DNA of 64,000 nt, taken from positions 24,544 to 88,543 of the forward strand of contig NZ_QUWV01000070.1 in the NCBI RefSeq assembly GCF_003403295.1. The letters are read 5' to 3'. Below are positions 1 through 8,504 of this stretch, one piece after another. The notes under the pieces are model-generated. The model was not told where the DNA came from, searched no databases, and saw only the letters and a program-made list of their open reading frames with translations. Position 1 is the first letter of the stretch. The number at the start of each line of letters is the position of its first letter. A program made the translations under genes and the position numbers. The stretch comes from Komagataeibacter melaceti. Lineage in GTDB: Bacteria; Pseudomonadota; Alphaproteobacteria; Acetobacterales; Acetobacteraceae.

Positions 1-38
1 TTTGCGAAGGAAATGTTGCAGAAATTCGAAAAGGGTAA

Positions 39-67
39 TTGACGGCTGCCCGTGGTTTCTCTAAATC
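39..67 (+). promoter_or_regulatory. Candidate promoter of tRNA-His
   Basis: A sigma70-like promoter is visible: TTGACG at 39-44, a 17-base spacer, then TAAATC at 62-67. The spacing puts transcription start about 7 bases before the tRNA, and the bases after the -10 are GC-rich, as is usual for stable-RNA promoters. The -10 is a partial match, so this is inference. Confidence 0.5.
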
Positions 68-80
68 ACGGGCCAGTTGT

Positions 81-157
81 GGCGGACGTAGCTCAGTTGG
101 TAGAGCGCCAGGTTGTGGTCTTGGATGTCGCGGGTTCGAGCCCCGTCGTTCGCCCCA
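81..157 (+). tRNA. tRNA-His (anticodon GTG)
   Basis: The cloverleaf is complete and 77 bases long including an encoded CCA end. The acceptor stem GCGGACG pairs with CGTTCGC, with the extra 5' G (position -1) typical of tRNA-His pairing to C73. The D-arm GCTCAGTTGGTAGAGC, the anticodon loop with GTG and the T-arm GGGTTCGAGCCCC are all recognisable. Confidence 0.95.
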
Positions 158-204
158 CTCTAGTTTCCTAGAAATAATGAATATGTTTTACATGCCCCAC
201 CGGC

Positions 205-1065
205 TCATGCCGGTTGCGGGAATGTAAGGGCCAACCCGTCCTCAAGTGGTCGCGGCTGAAAGCCGAGCTGCGCGCGCATGGGCGCGATATCGAAAATCTT
301 GTCTTCCAGCAGCCGCCTGACCTCGGGCGGTGTTATGCGTGGCAACCCCGGCAGGCGCAGGCGTGACAGGGCGATCAGCACTGTTCCCGGTACCGGCAGC
401 ACGCGCCGGGGGCGGAGTCCCGCAGCCCGTGCCACCATGCGCGTGAAATCACGGTAGGTGACCTGATCCCGCCCGGCGATGACCAGACTGTGCGGCCCCG
501 CCCATGGGCGGTTCAGGGCCGCGATCAGGGCGCGGGTGACATCACCCTGCCATATGGGCTGCACGCGCGCCCGCCCGCCACGCGGCAGCGGCAGCACCGG
601 CAGGCGCTGCATGAGGGCGGCAAGGCGCTGCACATTATCCTCGCCCGTGGCGCCATAAATCATTGTGGGGTGAAGCAGCACGCCATCCCGGTCGGACCGG
701 GCGAAGGCCTGTGCACCATGCAGCACGCCCCGGGCATGGGCGTCGGGCCAGCGGGTGAAGATGCGCGTGCTGCCCAGCGCCACGATCCGGGCATGCGCGG
801 GGGCGGCCGCCAGCACGGCGGGCAGGTGGCGGGCATGGGCGGTCAGCACGACCGATGTGGCATCGGCCAGTGCGGCGCGCAGGGTGGTGGGATCAGATTC
901 CAGATCAGCCCGGCGGGCAGGTGCAGTTATGCCCGTGGCCTGCCAGCGTGCAAGGTCACGCACGACCGGAACGAAGCTCCGGCCCTGTCCGGCCAGTGCG
1001 CGACATAGCGCCAGCCCCGACCGGCCGGTCGCGCCGATGACATGCACCGGCCCGCTATCGGGCAT
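205..1065 (-). CDS. NAD(P)-binding Rossmann-fold protein (atypical SDR / epimerase family)
   Basis: The 286-residue protein has an N-terminal dinucleotide-binding loop GATGRSG at residues 11-17 after a beta strand, the signature of atypical short-chain dehydrogenases and NAD-dependent epimerases. A mid-protein HPTMIYGATGEDN segment resembles the region around the epimerase substrate pocket, but no clear YxxxK dyad is seen. It may instead be a NDUFA9-like or NmrA-like sensor. Substrate unknown. Its start codon shares one base with the stop of the upstream membrane-protein gene (TGATG), so the two are probably translated together. Confidence 0.7.
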   Translation of the reverse strand: MPDSGPVHVIGATGRSGLALCRALAGQGRSFVPVVRDLARWQATGITAPARRADLESDPTTLRAALADATSVVLTAHARHLPAVLAAAPAHARIVALGSTRIFTRWPDAHARGVLHGAQAFARSDRDGVLLHPTMIYGATGEDNVQRLAALMQRLPVLPLPRGGRARVQPIWQGDVTRALIAALNRPWAGPHSLVIAGRDQVTYRDFTRMVARAAGLRPRRVLPVPGTVLIALSRLRLPGLPRITPPEVRRLLEDKIFDIAPMRAQLGFQPRPLEDGLALTFPQPA

Positions 1066-2411
1066 CAGGGTGTCGAGATGGTCAGGCCCAGAGGGGCTGC
1101 GACCGACGGGTCACCCGCCATGGACAGGGCGATCCCCAGCATCATGAGGTTGACCGGCTTCATCGGGCGCAGCGCGACCTGCAGCGGGTGGTCGGATGGG
1201 GACTGGAGGAAGCGGCCCATCGCGCGCATCGAGTCGTCACCGGAGTTGGTGAGCGAGGCCAGCAGGTTCTGCCTGTAGGTATCCACATCCATGTCACGGC
1301 TCTTGGCTAGCCCGGCCAGCACGTGGTCCGCCAGTGAATGGTCTTCCCATGTCAGGGCGGCGGAGACGATGCGGGCAGTCTCGGGGATGATGGACATGTC
1401 GTCAAAGGGGATCTGGTCCAGCTCGGCCACCATGCTCAGGTTGCCCATGTCCGGCGCGCTGACTGTCAGCGGTTCCAGATGGATGCGGCCCGCGCTGCGG
1501 TCGCTGGTGCTGTTGGCGTGGATGTTGCCGGTGAAATGGTCGTAGCCGAAGGCATTGAGGATGGACGGGTTGTCAGACCCGGTGGACCAGATCGTCAGGT
1601 TGGTCAGGGTTGTGTCCATCTTATCCTCCGTCTCGGTGGAGGAACGCGATGTGGCTACGTGGTCGATCTGGAGCATGGGGTGCGTGCTGTCGATCTCCAC
1701 CTTCTTCAGGTCCATGGTCTGGGCATGGCTTTCATGGATCAGGTGGCCCGACTGAAGCAGGCTTGCCACCTCGCCCGCGAAATCCGGCCCGTCGAGCCGG
1801 ATGTGCTCGACCGACAGGCGGCGCGTGGGGGCAAGGTTGATCTGGGTCGCCAGCCGCTCGACATCAAGGTTGGAGGACCGGCCCGATCCGTACTGCCCCA
1901 CCACCATGCGCCCGACCGTAATGTCGGTCTGGCTGCGCGGGATGGCCAGGTGCATGTTGGACAGCGTGGCCCGGTCCAGCACCAGGGAATCGAAGCCCAG
2001 CGGGCGGGCCATGTCGGCTGCGGCGCGCGCGGTGTTGGGCAGCACGAGGTTGGTCAGCGCCACCCGGTCCAGCGAAATCGTGCTGTCCGGTGTCATGACC
2101 TTTACATCACGCAGTACAAGGCTGCCGATCTTCTCGCCCTGCACGTTGTTGCCGGTCAGGCCGCCCAGCCGCACATCCGCCGCCGTAAGTGTCATGGCCG
2201 GGTTGTGGTATGTCACGGCAGTAAAGTGTGCCCCGCGCGCCAGCGTGCGGGGGCGGGCCGTGGCGTAGCTGAAGGTGGCGTCATGCCCAAGGGAGGCGCG
2301 GAAGTCGGCAATGCCGGCTTCAAGCCTGCGCTCGGAAAAATGATGCACCCCCCAGCCGCCGACAAGCAGCACAAGCACAAGCAGGGGAATGGCGGGGTAG
2401 AGTTTCTTCAC
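1065..2411 (-). CDS. Membrane-anchored protein of unknown function
   Basis: The protein has 448 residues, with one N-terminal hydrophobic segment (about residues 5-23) after a KK pair. This suggests a signal anchor with the bulk in the periplasm. The rest is beta-rich with many short amphipathic strands (for example SLVLRDVKV and LSVEHIRLDGPDF), a pattern reminiscent of AsmA/YdgA-like periplasmic proteins (DUF945-type), but I cannot assign a family firmly. The last residues run into the start of the Rossmann-fold gene, so this is the first gene of a two-gene unit. Confidence 0.6.
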   Translation of the reverse strand: MKKLYPAIPLLVLVLLVGGWGVHHFSERRLEAGIADFRASLGHDATFSYATARPRTLARGAHFTAVTYHNPAMTLTAADVRLGGLTGNNVQGEKIGSLVLRDVKVMTPDSTISLDRVALTNLVLPNTARAAADMARPLGFDSLVLDRATLSNMHLAIPRSQTDITVGRMVVGQYGSGRSSNLDVERLATQINLAPTRRLSVEHIRLDGPDFAGEVASLLQSGHLIHESHAQTMDLKKVEIDSTHPMLQIDHVATSRSSTETEDKMDTTLTNLTIWSTGSDNPSILNAFGYDHFTGNIHANSTSDRSAGRIHLEPLTVSAPDMGNLSMVAELDQIPFDDMSIIPETARIVSAALTWEDHSLADHVLAGLAKSRDMDVDTYRQNLLASLTNSGDDSMRAMGRFLQSPSDHPLQVALRPMKPVNLMMLGIALSMAGDPSVAAPLGLTISTP

Positions 2412-2567
2412 GAGCCTGACATCCGTAATGAGCCTGAGGCGAGTGCTATCCCATTCCGCACCCCCTCGGCAATCGCCAGTGGGGAAGGTTGGGCCGGAAA
2501 GATGGCGGTATTATGATACCACATGCCATTTTTTGCCGGAAAAATGCCGCCTCCCGGCATTATGCAC

Positions 2568-2596
2568 TTGACGTTTGCGCCATGGAGGGATGATAA
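2568..2596 (+). promoter_or_regulatory. Candidate promoter of the rplM-rpsI operon
   Basis: TTGACG at 2568-2573 is followed after 17 bases by TGATAA at 2591-2596, about 47 bases upstream of the rplM start. The -35 is good and the -10 is weak. Position and context support it. There is no direct evidence of a start site. Confidence 0.4.
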
Positions 2597-2642
2597 CGCG
2601 CCACCCGTTACCACTACCTTATCTGGACGGAACACTGAATCC

Positions 2643-3125
2643 ATGAAGACCACACCCTCGCTGAAACCCGCAGAGGTGACGCGTGGCTGGACCCTGATCG
2701 ACGCCGAAGGCCTCGTTCTGGGCCGGCTGGCGGCGATCATCGCCCAGCGCCTGCGCGGCAAGCACAAGCCCCAGTTCACCCCGCATGTTGATTGCGGCGA
2801 CAACATCGTCGTCATCAACGCCGAGAAGATCCGTCTGACCGGCAACAAGGTGGACCAGAAGCTGTTCCATTACCACACCGGCTATCCCGGCGGGATCAAG
2901 GAACGCACGATCACCCAGCGCCTGACCGGCAAGAACCCCGGTGACGTGGTGCGCAAGGCGGTTGAGCGCATGATCACCCGTGGCCCGCTGCAGCGCGCGC
3001 AGATGAAGCACCTGTACGTCTATGCCGGCAGCGAACACCCGCATGACGGGCAGAAGCCGCAGGTTCTTGATGTTGCATCAATGAACCGCAAGAACGCCGT
3101 CACCAATCAGAACGTCGGGGCCTGA
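2643..3125 (+). CDS. rplM: 50S ribosomal protein L13
   Basis: A 160-residue L13. It is an early assembly protein that binds 23S rRNA in the large subunit. Typical family segments are visible: the N-terminal [24 protein letters not shown] near residue 80 and the C-terminal HPHDGQKP. An upstream in-frame start at 2523 would add 40 residues unlike any L13, so the start at 2643 is chosen because it gives the normal length and N-terminus. It is followed 5 bases later by rpsI, the usual bacterial pair. Confidence 0.97.
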   Translation: MKTTPSLKPAEVTRGWTLIDAEGLVLGRLAAIIAQRLRGKHKPQFTPHVDCGDNIVVINAEKIRLTGNKVDQKLFHYHTGYPGGIKERTITQRLTGKNPGDVVRKAVERMITRGPLQRAQMKHLYVYAGSEHPHDGQKPQVLDVASMNRKNAVTNQNVGA

Positions 3126-3130
3126 ACATC

Positions 3131-3634
3131 ATGTCCGAAACACAAGAGCGTACAGGCACGCTGGCCGATCTGAAGGACGCGGTTGCCTCCGGTCAGGTCG
3201 TCTCCTCGCAGGAAGCCGCCCCCGTTTACGAAGCCAAGCGCGACGCGCAGGGCCGTTCCTACGCCACGGGTCGCCGTAAGGACGCGGTTGCCCGCGTGTG
3301 GATCAAGCCGGGCAAGGGCGACATCATCGTCAATGGCCGTCCGGTCGGCACCTATTTCGCACGCCCGGTTCTGCGCATGCTGATCACGCAGCCGTTCCTG
3401 GTTGCTGACCGCTACAACCAGTTCGACGTGTACTGCACCGTCGTCGGTGGTGGTCTGTCGGGTCAGGCCGGTGCGGTCCGTCATGGCATCAGCCGCGCGC
3501 TGACGCATTACGAACCCGCGCTGCGCAGCATCCTGAAGGCTGCCGGCTTCCTGACGCGCGATTCGCGTGTTGTTGAACGTAAGAAGTACGGCCGCGCCAA
3601 GGCTCGTCGTTCCTTCCAGTTCAGCAAGCGCTGA
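3131..3634 (+). CDS. rpsI: 30S ribosomal protein S9
   Basis: A 167-residue S9. The conserved core starts around residue 38 with [14 protein letters not shown] and includes [19 protein letters not shown]. The C-terminal tail ends in FSKR, which reaches into the P site and contacts tRNA. The roughly 35-residue N-terminal extension before the core is common in alphaproteobacterial S9. It is co-transcribed with rplM, with only 5 bases between them. Confidence 0.97.
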   Translation: MSETQERTGTLADLKDAVASGQVVSSQEAAPVYEAKRDAQGRSYATGRRKDAVARVWIKPGKGDIIVNGRPVGTYFARPVLRMLITQPFLVADRYNQFDVYCTVVGGGLSGQAGAVRHGISRALTHYEPALRSILKAAGFLTRDSRVVERKKYGRAKARRSFQFSKR

Positions 3635-3644
3635 TCCTGCTTTT

Positions 3645-3713
3645 CCCGCCGTGTTTGCGGCGGGTTACAGGTTTTTCAACAGGGTCGGTTCCGCAAGGGA
3701 CCGGCCCTGTTGT
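3645..3713. terminator. Two hairpins in the rpsI/downstream convergent gap
   Basis: Two inverted repeats lie between the convergent genes: CCCGCCG...CGGCGGG (3645-3664), and a 13-bp stem around 3678-3713 (CAACAGGGTCGGT against ACCGGCCCTGTTG, with one G-U pair). A short T run (gttttt, 3671-3676) follows the first stem on the plus strand. They probably end rpsI transcription; the U tracts are weak. Confidence 0.4.
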
Positions 3714-3727
3714 GCATCAGGCCCCTG

Positions 3728-4012
3728 CTATCGGGCAAAGGGGTTGGGCACCCGTGCGGCCTTGCACGTGGGCAGGCTGCGCGGCAGGTCTTTCTGGGCT
3801 TCAAGCGTGGTGACCACCTGCTGGAAGAACGCCAGCAATGCGCGCGCGCGCTCTAGCCCGGTGCTGTCGCGCGCCAGGTCCGTCTGGCCGTAAAAGGCGA
3901 TGCTGTCCGTCCCGTTTTCCACCGTCATGCCGCCAATGGTGCGGCTGGCGCTGTTATCGGCAAAGGGAACGAGGGCGGTATCCGTGCCGGATGGGGGGTG
4001 CTGGGCTGTCAT
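3728..4012 (-). CDS. Small conserved-looking protein of unknown function
   Basis: A 94-residue protein with no signal peptide or membrane segment. It begins MTAQHPPSGTDTALVP and has a predicted helical middle (GLERARALLAFFQQVVTTLEAQKDLPRSLPT). The start at 4012 is preferred over the in-frame ATG at 4018, because a strong AGGAGG lies one base before 4018 but 7 bases before 4012. No family is recognised. It ends convergently with rpsI and is transcribed in the same direction as the nuclease gene upstream. Confidence 0.6.
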   Translation of the reverse strand: MTAQHPPSGTDTALVPFADNSASRTIGGMTVENGTDSIAFYGQTDLARDSTGLERARALLAFFQQVVTTLEAQKDLPRSLPTCKAARVPNPFAR

Positions 4013-4040
4013 GGTCATGCCTCCTCAACTAACGCCTATC

Positions 4041-4880
4041 CTACCACAGTGAGACAGCATGGCGTGGATGCCGCTTGCGGTGCGTTGCGTGCACGCGGCC
4101 AAAGGGCAGGGTCATGCAGACCTGTTTCATGGCCGCGGGCAGGGCGGGAAAGGGATCAACCCCTGTTACATGGGTCAGCAGGGCCACGCTGACATGGCTG
4201 CAGCCGGGATTGCGCGTGTTGTGGCAGACATACACCCCCGTCTGCCGCCTGCGCGGATCATAGACCGCTTTCCATGTGGAGGTGGGAACAAACACCCGGT
4301 CCTGTCCTATTGCCCTGATGCTGCGTGTATGGAAGGCCGGGCCGGTCACGACATAGAGTTCCCCCTCCCGCAGGGCCAGCCTGCGCACGGCGGATTCGAT
4401 GTCGGCCCACCTGCCACGGTTCAGTTCCGCGCGCTGGGGCACGATGTTGGACAGGGCGAAACTTTCCTCCTGCGCCTGCGGGTCCGGCATGTCGCCCGAT
4501 GGTGCCATGTGCCCACGGTCAAAGCCGGAGCGGACATAATCTTCCAGTTCCGCGCGCAGGGTGGCGGGAATGCGGGAATCGGGGTGGAAGTCCCCCTGTC
4601 GCGGGGTGTCCATGGCGGCCCGGACCATGGCCGTATCCAGATGTTCAGCGGCCCATAGCGGCTCGTGCGCAATGCCGGAATGAAGCACGGCGAACCGCGC
4701 GTTACATAAAAGCTGTGTCTGGGATGCCAGTTGTGCGCTATCGAGCGTGGGCAACTGGCCCACGGCCCCGAAGCCGGGGCACTCCGCCGCTCGTGCGGCC
4801 ACGCTGCTGGCCATGATCAGCAGGCAGGCAAGGGTCTGGATGATCCGGCCGGACAGGCGGGATATGGGCTGTGGCGTCAT
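4041..4880 (-). CDS. Secreted DNA/RNA non-specific endonuclease (NucA/EndoG family)
   Basis: A 279-residue protein starting with a signal peptide (hydrophobic about residues 14-29, with an Ala-rich cleavage region near 31). The beta-beta-alpha-Me nuclease core carries the signature DRGHMAP with the general-base His at about residue 124, and the metal-binding Asn in AELNRGRWADIE near residue 154. It should cut DNA and RNA with a divalent metal in the periplasm or outside the cell. Several cysteines (C59, C254 region and others) could form disulfides. A role in nucleic-acid scavenging is inference. Whether it has an inhibitor partner is not visible. Confidence 0.9.
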   Translation of the reverse strand: MTPQPISRLSGRIIQTLACLLIMASSVAARAAECPGFGAVGQLPTLDSAQLASQTQLLCNARFAVLHSGIAHEPLWAAEHLDTAMVRAAMDTPRQGDFHPDSRIPATLRAELEDYVRSGFDRGHMAPSGDMPDPQAQEESFALSNIVPQRAELNRGRWADIESAVRRLALREGELYVVTGPAFHTRSIRAIGQDRVFVPTSTWKAVYDPRRRQTGVYVCHNTRNPGCSHVSVALLTHVTGVDPFPALPAAMKQVCMTLPFGRVHATHRKRHPRHAVSLW

Positions 4881-5019
4881 CGGGAAAGCGGGCTTTCATC
4901 CATGGGGCATCGACCGGCGCAGGGGAGGGGCTACGCGCCACAAGCCTGCATGCCCACAACACCCGCTGGCAGGGAAAGATTGCCTGTCATTTATCCCGCT
5001 CAGGCAGGCGGGGTCAGGG

Positions 5020-5679
5020 CTATTTCGACCCGGTGGGCGGGGGCAGGTCGGCCTCGTCCTGATTTTTGGACAGGGCGATGGTCACGTCCATGGTTTCCTC
5101 ATTGACCAGCACGTCGAATTCGCGGTCCATCGTGGGCTTTACGCCCATCATCACCAGGTCGCCAAAGCGCAGGTGGTCCCAGTCGATCCGGTCATGAGCC
5201 TGCCGGGTCATGTCAAAGCCCAGCATGGGGTGCGCAGTGCCATCGGGCGCGGTGTAGGACCATGCGAAATGGCAGCTTGCGGGCGCATTGCGCTGGGTAA
5301 ACAGCGTATGGACGAAGCCGGGCGTCACATCGGTCTGCAATGTGTTCATCAGGTAATGCGGGGCCTGCTGCTGCAGGGCGGGCGTGACCTGCGCGTTGAA
5401 AATGCCTGCCTGAATCATTTCCGGTATATGGGCCATGAATACGGCCTGATTGAGCGTGATCTCCACCCGGCATGGCGTGGTCTGGGCAAAGCGGGTCGTG
5501 ATGCCCCATGCATGGGCCGTGCTGTCACCGGCCACGATCGGCGCGGGATAGGTGGGTGCGGCATGGGCCGTGTGGGGCAGGCCGCCCAGCACCACAAGCA
5601 CGAGCGGCAGGCCACCCGCAATGGCGCGGCACAGCCCGTGCCGGAGTGCGGGGTGGGAGAAATATGTCAGGCTGATCAA
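5020..5679 (-). CDS. Exported protein of unknown function
   Basis: A 219-residue protein from a TTG start at 5679. An N-terminal signal peptide is clear (hydrophobic stretch ending GGLPHTAHA, cleavage near residue 40). Two cysteines (TPCRVEI and ASCHFAW) could form a periplasmic disulfide. No family is recognised. The TTG start has no obvious ribosome-binding site, and there is no in-frame ATG before about residue 69, so the exact start is uncertain, but the signal peptide requires one near here. Confidence 0.55.
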   Translation of the reverse strand: MISLTYFSHPALRHGLCRAIAGGLPLVLVVLGGLPHTAHAAPTYPAPIVAGDSTAHAWGITTRFAQTTPCRVEITLNQAVFMAHIPEMIQAGIFNAQVTPALQQQAPHYLMNTLQTDVTPGFVHTLFTQRNAPASCHFAWSYTAPDGTAHPMLGFDMTRQAHDRIDWDHLRFGDLVMMGVKPTMDREFDVLVNEETMDVTIALSKNQDEADLPPPTGSK

Positions 5680-6153
5680 GGGGCGGCACCGGGTCTGTCG
5701 GTTGGTTGCGTAAGGGAAAGAAAACGCTTTTACCCTGCTTCTGTCACGGGGGGCAGGGGCATGACTGCCCTGCCGCGTGTGGTGGACATATAATTAAATA
5801 ATACACCCGCCTGCAACCGGGTCATGATGTATTGTTTCAGTATCGACCCGGATAAGCGGCATCCGATCATGAAAATGCCATAATAACGGCCTTTGTGTCT
5901 CCCCGTCTGGAAAGATCATGGATGGCGTGATGCTGTATGCCAGCGCGCCAGTCGTGTCAGGAGAGGGAATATGGTGGCCTGTTTTTTTTGCACTACTGTG
6001 CGCGGGGTCGGCAACTTCCATGGCTTCTGTCGCGTTGGCGCGGTCATGGCACGAATATAGCAAAAATCATGCCATAAATTGGTCAAATGGTGCCCCCATG
6101 AAAGGGGGGCATGCCACATGCCGGGAAAAAACGGCAGCTCAGGGCAGGAAGTC
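5680..6153. other. Intergenic region with no convincing gene
   Basis: About 470 bases between divergent genes. It is less GC-rich than its surroundings and holds short open frames on both strands (about 85-89 codons) with no recognisable features or good ribosome-binding sites. It probably contains the promoters of both flanking genes. I could not pick out a convincing -35/-10 pair. Confidence 0.5.
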
Positions 6154-6366
6154 ATGTTCGATTCAAAAATCATAGAAGTGGATGGTGTGTTCGTGGGGGC
6201 CGCCATCATTACCGGCATCGCCACATCACTGCGCTTTTATGCCGCGCATGATAGTGTCCGCTCCCTCCATAACGTCATCCTGCCGGATCTGGCGGTGCTG
6301 CGGGCGCATGTAACCCGCGCCTTCCGCCTGAAGGGGCAGCAGGATCGCCGCCCGGCGCGGGTGTAA
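6154..6366 (+). CDS. Small protein of unknown function (70 aa)
   Basis: A 70-residue protein beginning MFDSKIIEVDGVFVGAAII. The start at 6154 is chosen because AGGAA lies at 6146-6150; the upstream in-frame start at 6079 adds 25 poorly structured residues. The middle is mildly hydrophobic (GVFVGAAIITGIATSLRFYAA), followed by a basic tail (RAFRLKGQQDRRPARV). No family is recognised. A strong terminator follows directly, which supports it being a real transcribed gene. Confidence 0.55.
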   Translation: MFDSKIIEVDGVFVGAAIITGIATSLRFYAAHDSVRSLHNVILPDLAVLRAHVTRAFRLKGQQDRRPARV

Positions 6367-6386
6367 CACCATGGGCCTGAACGCAG

Positions 6387-6422
6387 AACGCCCCGGCGGG
6401 AACCCGTTCCCGCCGGGGCGTT
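6387..6422. terminator. Strong hairpin between convergent genes
   Basis: A perfect 14-bp inverted repeat (AACGCCCCGGCGGG, 8-base loop, CCCGCCGGGGCGTT) sits between the small plus-strand gene and ilvD on the minus strand. The A/T ends of the stem give short U tracts in both directions, so it can serve both genes. Confidence 0.75.
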
Positions 6423-6452
6423 GCGTATCTGCTACCGGCCGGGCCGGTCGTG

Positions 6453-8315
6453 TCAGCGGCTGGTGCGGCGGCCAAGCTGGCTGACATCACGCACCGCACC
6501 GCGGGCTGCGCTGGTGGTCAGGGCGCTATAGGCCTGCAATGCCACGGAAACCGTGCGCTCACGGTCCGGCTGCCAGGCGCGGTCGCCACGTTCTTCCATC
6601 CGGTCGCGGCGCGCGGCCAGTTCGGCATCAGTGACCGTGGTGCGCAGGACGCGGTTGGGGATGTCGATCTCGATGGTGTCGCCTTCCTCCAGCAGCCCGA
6701 TGATCCCGCCTTCCGCCGCCTCGGGCGAGATATGGCCGATCGACAGGCCCGAACTCCCGCCCGAAAAGCGGCCATCGGTAATCAGGGCGCATTTCTCGGC
6801 CAGTCCCTTGGATTTCAGGTAGCTGGTCGGATACAGCATTTCCTGCATGCCGGGGCCGCCCTTGGGGCCTTCGTAACGGATCACGACCACATCGCCGGGC
6901 ACGATGTGGTTGTTCAGGATGGCGGATACGGCGGCGTCCTGACTTTCGAAAATGCGCGCGGGACCGCTGAAGGTCAGCAGGTTCGCCGCGACACCGGCGG
7001 TTTTGACGATGGCCCCGTCCTCCGCCAGGTTGCCGAACAGCACCGCAAGCCCGCCGTCACGGCTATAGGCATGTTCCTGGTCACGGATCGCACCCTGCGC
7101 GCGGTCGGTATCAAGCGCCTTGTAGCGGCTGGACTGGGAGAAGGCCTGCGTGGTCCGCACCCCGCCGGGGGCCGCGCGGAAGAAGGTCCGTGCCGCCTCA
7201 TCCACCGTGGGAGCGCTGATGTCCCACTTCTCCAGCGCCTGCGTCAGCGTGGGGGCGTGCACGCTGGGCACGTCGCCATGCAGCAGGCCCATGCGCGCCA
7301 GTTCCCCCATGATGGCGGGAATGCCACCGGCGCGATGCACGTCCTCCATATGGATATCCATGCGCGAGGGCGAGACCTTGCACAGGTTCGGCACCTTGTG
7401 GGACAGGCGGTCGATATCCGCCATGGTGAAGTGTACGCCGCCTTCATGCGCCGCCGCCAGCAGGTGCAGCACCGTGTTGGTGGAGCCGCCCATGGCGATA
7501 TCGACCGACATGGCGTTTTCAAACGCGGCCTTGCTGGCGATGCCGCGCGGCAGGGCGGTGGCGTCGTCGTTTTCGTACCAGCGGCGGGCAAGGGCCACGA
7601 TGTCGCGGCCCGCGCGCATGAACAGTTCGCGCCGGTCGGCATGGGTGGCGACAAGGCTGCCATTGCCGGGCAGGGCAAGGCCCAGCGCCTCGGTCAGGCA
7701 GTTCATGGAATTGGCGGTGAACATGCCCGAGCACGACCCGCAGGTGGGGCAGGCGGAGCGTTCGATCCGGTTCGACTGCTCATCGCTCACATCCGGGTTG
7801 GCCGCCGCCACCATGGAGGTGATGAGATCAACCTGCTGCTCGGTGCCGTCGTTCAGCACCTTGCCCGCTTCCATCGGCCCGCCGGAGACGAAGATGGTCG
7901 GGATGTTCAGCCGCATCGCCGCCATGAGCATGCCGGGCGTGATCTTGTCGCAGTTGCTTATGCACACCAGCGCATCGGCGCAGTGCGCATTGACCATGTA
8001 TTCCACCGCATCGGCGATCAGTTCGCGCGACGGCAGACTGTACAGCATGCCGCCATGGCCCATGGCGATGCCGTCATCCACCGCGATGGTGTTGAACTCA
8101 CGCCCCACGCCACCGGCTTCGGCCACCGCACCGGCCACGAGCTGCCCCAGATCCTTGAGGTGGACATGCCCGGGCACGAACTGCGTGAAGGAGTTGGCGA
8201 TGGCGATGATCGGCTTGCCAAAATCACCATCCTGCATACCGGTTGCACGCCACAGGCTGCGCGCACCGGCCATGTTGCGGCCATGTGTCGTAGTGCGGGA
8301 ACGATAGGCAGGCAT
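6453..8315 (-). CDS. ilvD: Dihydroxy-acid dehydratase
   Basis: A 620-residue enzyme of branched-chain amino acid and pantothenate synthesis. It dehydrates 2,3-dihydroxy-isovalerate and 2,3-dihydroxy-3-methylvalerate to the 2-keto acids in the cytoplasm. The iron-sulfur cysteines are visible: NCDKITPGM (C122) and [11 protein letters not shown] (C189-C195). The C-terminal [19 protein letters not shown] motif is also present. The start at 8315 ([12 protein letters not shown]) matches family length; the open frame runs 62 codons further upstream without family resemblance. It stands alone, away from ilvBN/C. Confidence 0.96.
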   Translation of the reverse strand: MPAYRSRTTTHGRNMAGARSLWRATGMQDGDFGKPIIAIANSFTQFVPGHVHLKDLGQLVAGAVAEAGGVGREFNTIAVDDGIAMGHGGMLYSLPSRELIADAVEYMVNAHCADALVCISNCDKITPGMLMAAMRLNIPTIFVSGGPMEAGKVLNDGTEQQVDLITSMVAAANPDVSDEQSNRIERSACPTCGSCSGMFTANSMNCLTEALGLALPGNGSLVATHADRRELFMRAGRDIVALARRWYENDDATALPRGIASKAAFENAMSVDIAMGGSTNTVLHLLAAAHEGGVHFTMADIDRLSHKVPNLCKVSPSRMDIHMEDVHRAGGIPAIMGELARMGLLHGDVPSVHAPTLTQALEKWDISAPTVDEAARTFFRAAPGGVRTTQAFSQSSRYKALDTDRAQGAIRDQEHAYSRDGGLAVLFGNLAEDGAIVKTAGVAANLLTFSGPARIFESQDAAVSAILNNHIVPGDVVVIRYEGPKGGPGMQEMLYPTSYLKSKGLAEKCALITDGRFSGGSSGLSIGHISPEAAEGGIIGLLEEGDTIEIDIPNRVLRTTVTDAELAARRDRMEERGDRAWQPDRERTVSVALQAYSALTTSAARGAVRDVSQLGRRTSR

Positions 8316-8504
8316 GACGGTGACCTCACGATCAGGTATGATAAAGGGATTGAAGCTGCCTGACCGCATACAGGACACGCGGGCCACGCGCCAGCCCCAA
8401 GCTGCCGCCGGTCGCACGGGGCGGTGGGCGGGTGGCCGCAACTCCGGCTGGGACCACCCGTTTATCTGATACTTTTTTTTCCATGCACAAGGAGCGTGCA
8501 CAGC

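Noticed and set aside
5794..6063. An 89-codon minus-strand frame in the 5.7-6.1 kb gap
   Set aside because: No ribosome-binding site, no membrane or domain signal and ordinary frame length for the region; I left it out.
6450..8363. A 637-codon open frame on the plus strand across ilvD
   Set aside because: It is the exact antisense of ilvD. Its translation is His/Gly/Arg-rich with no domain. Long antisense frames are expected from G/C third-position bias.
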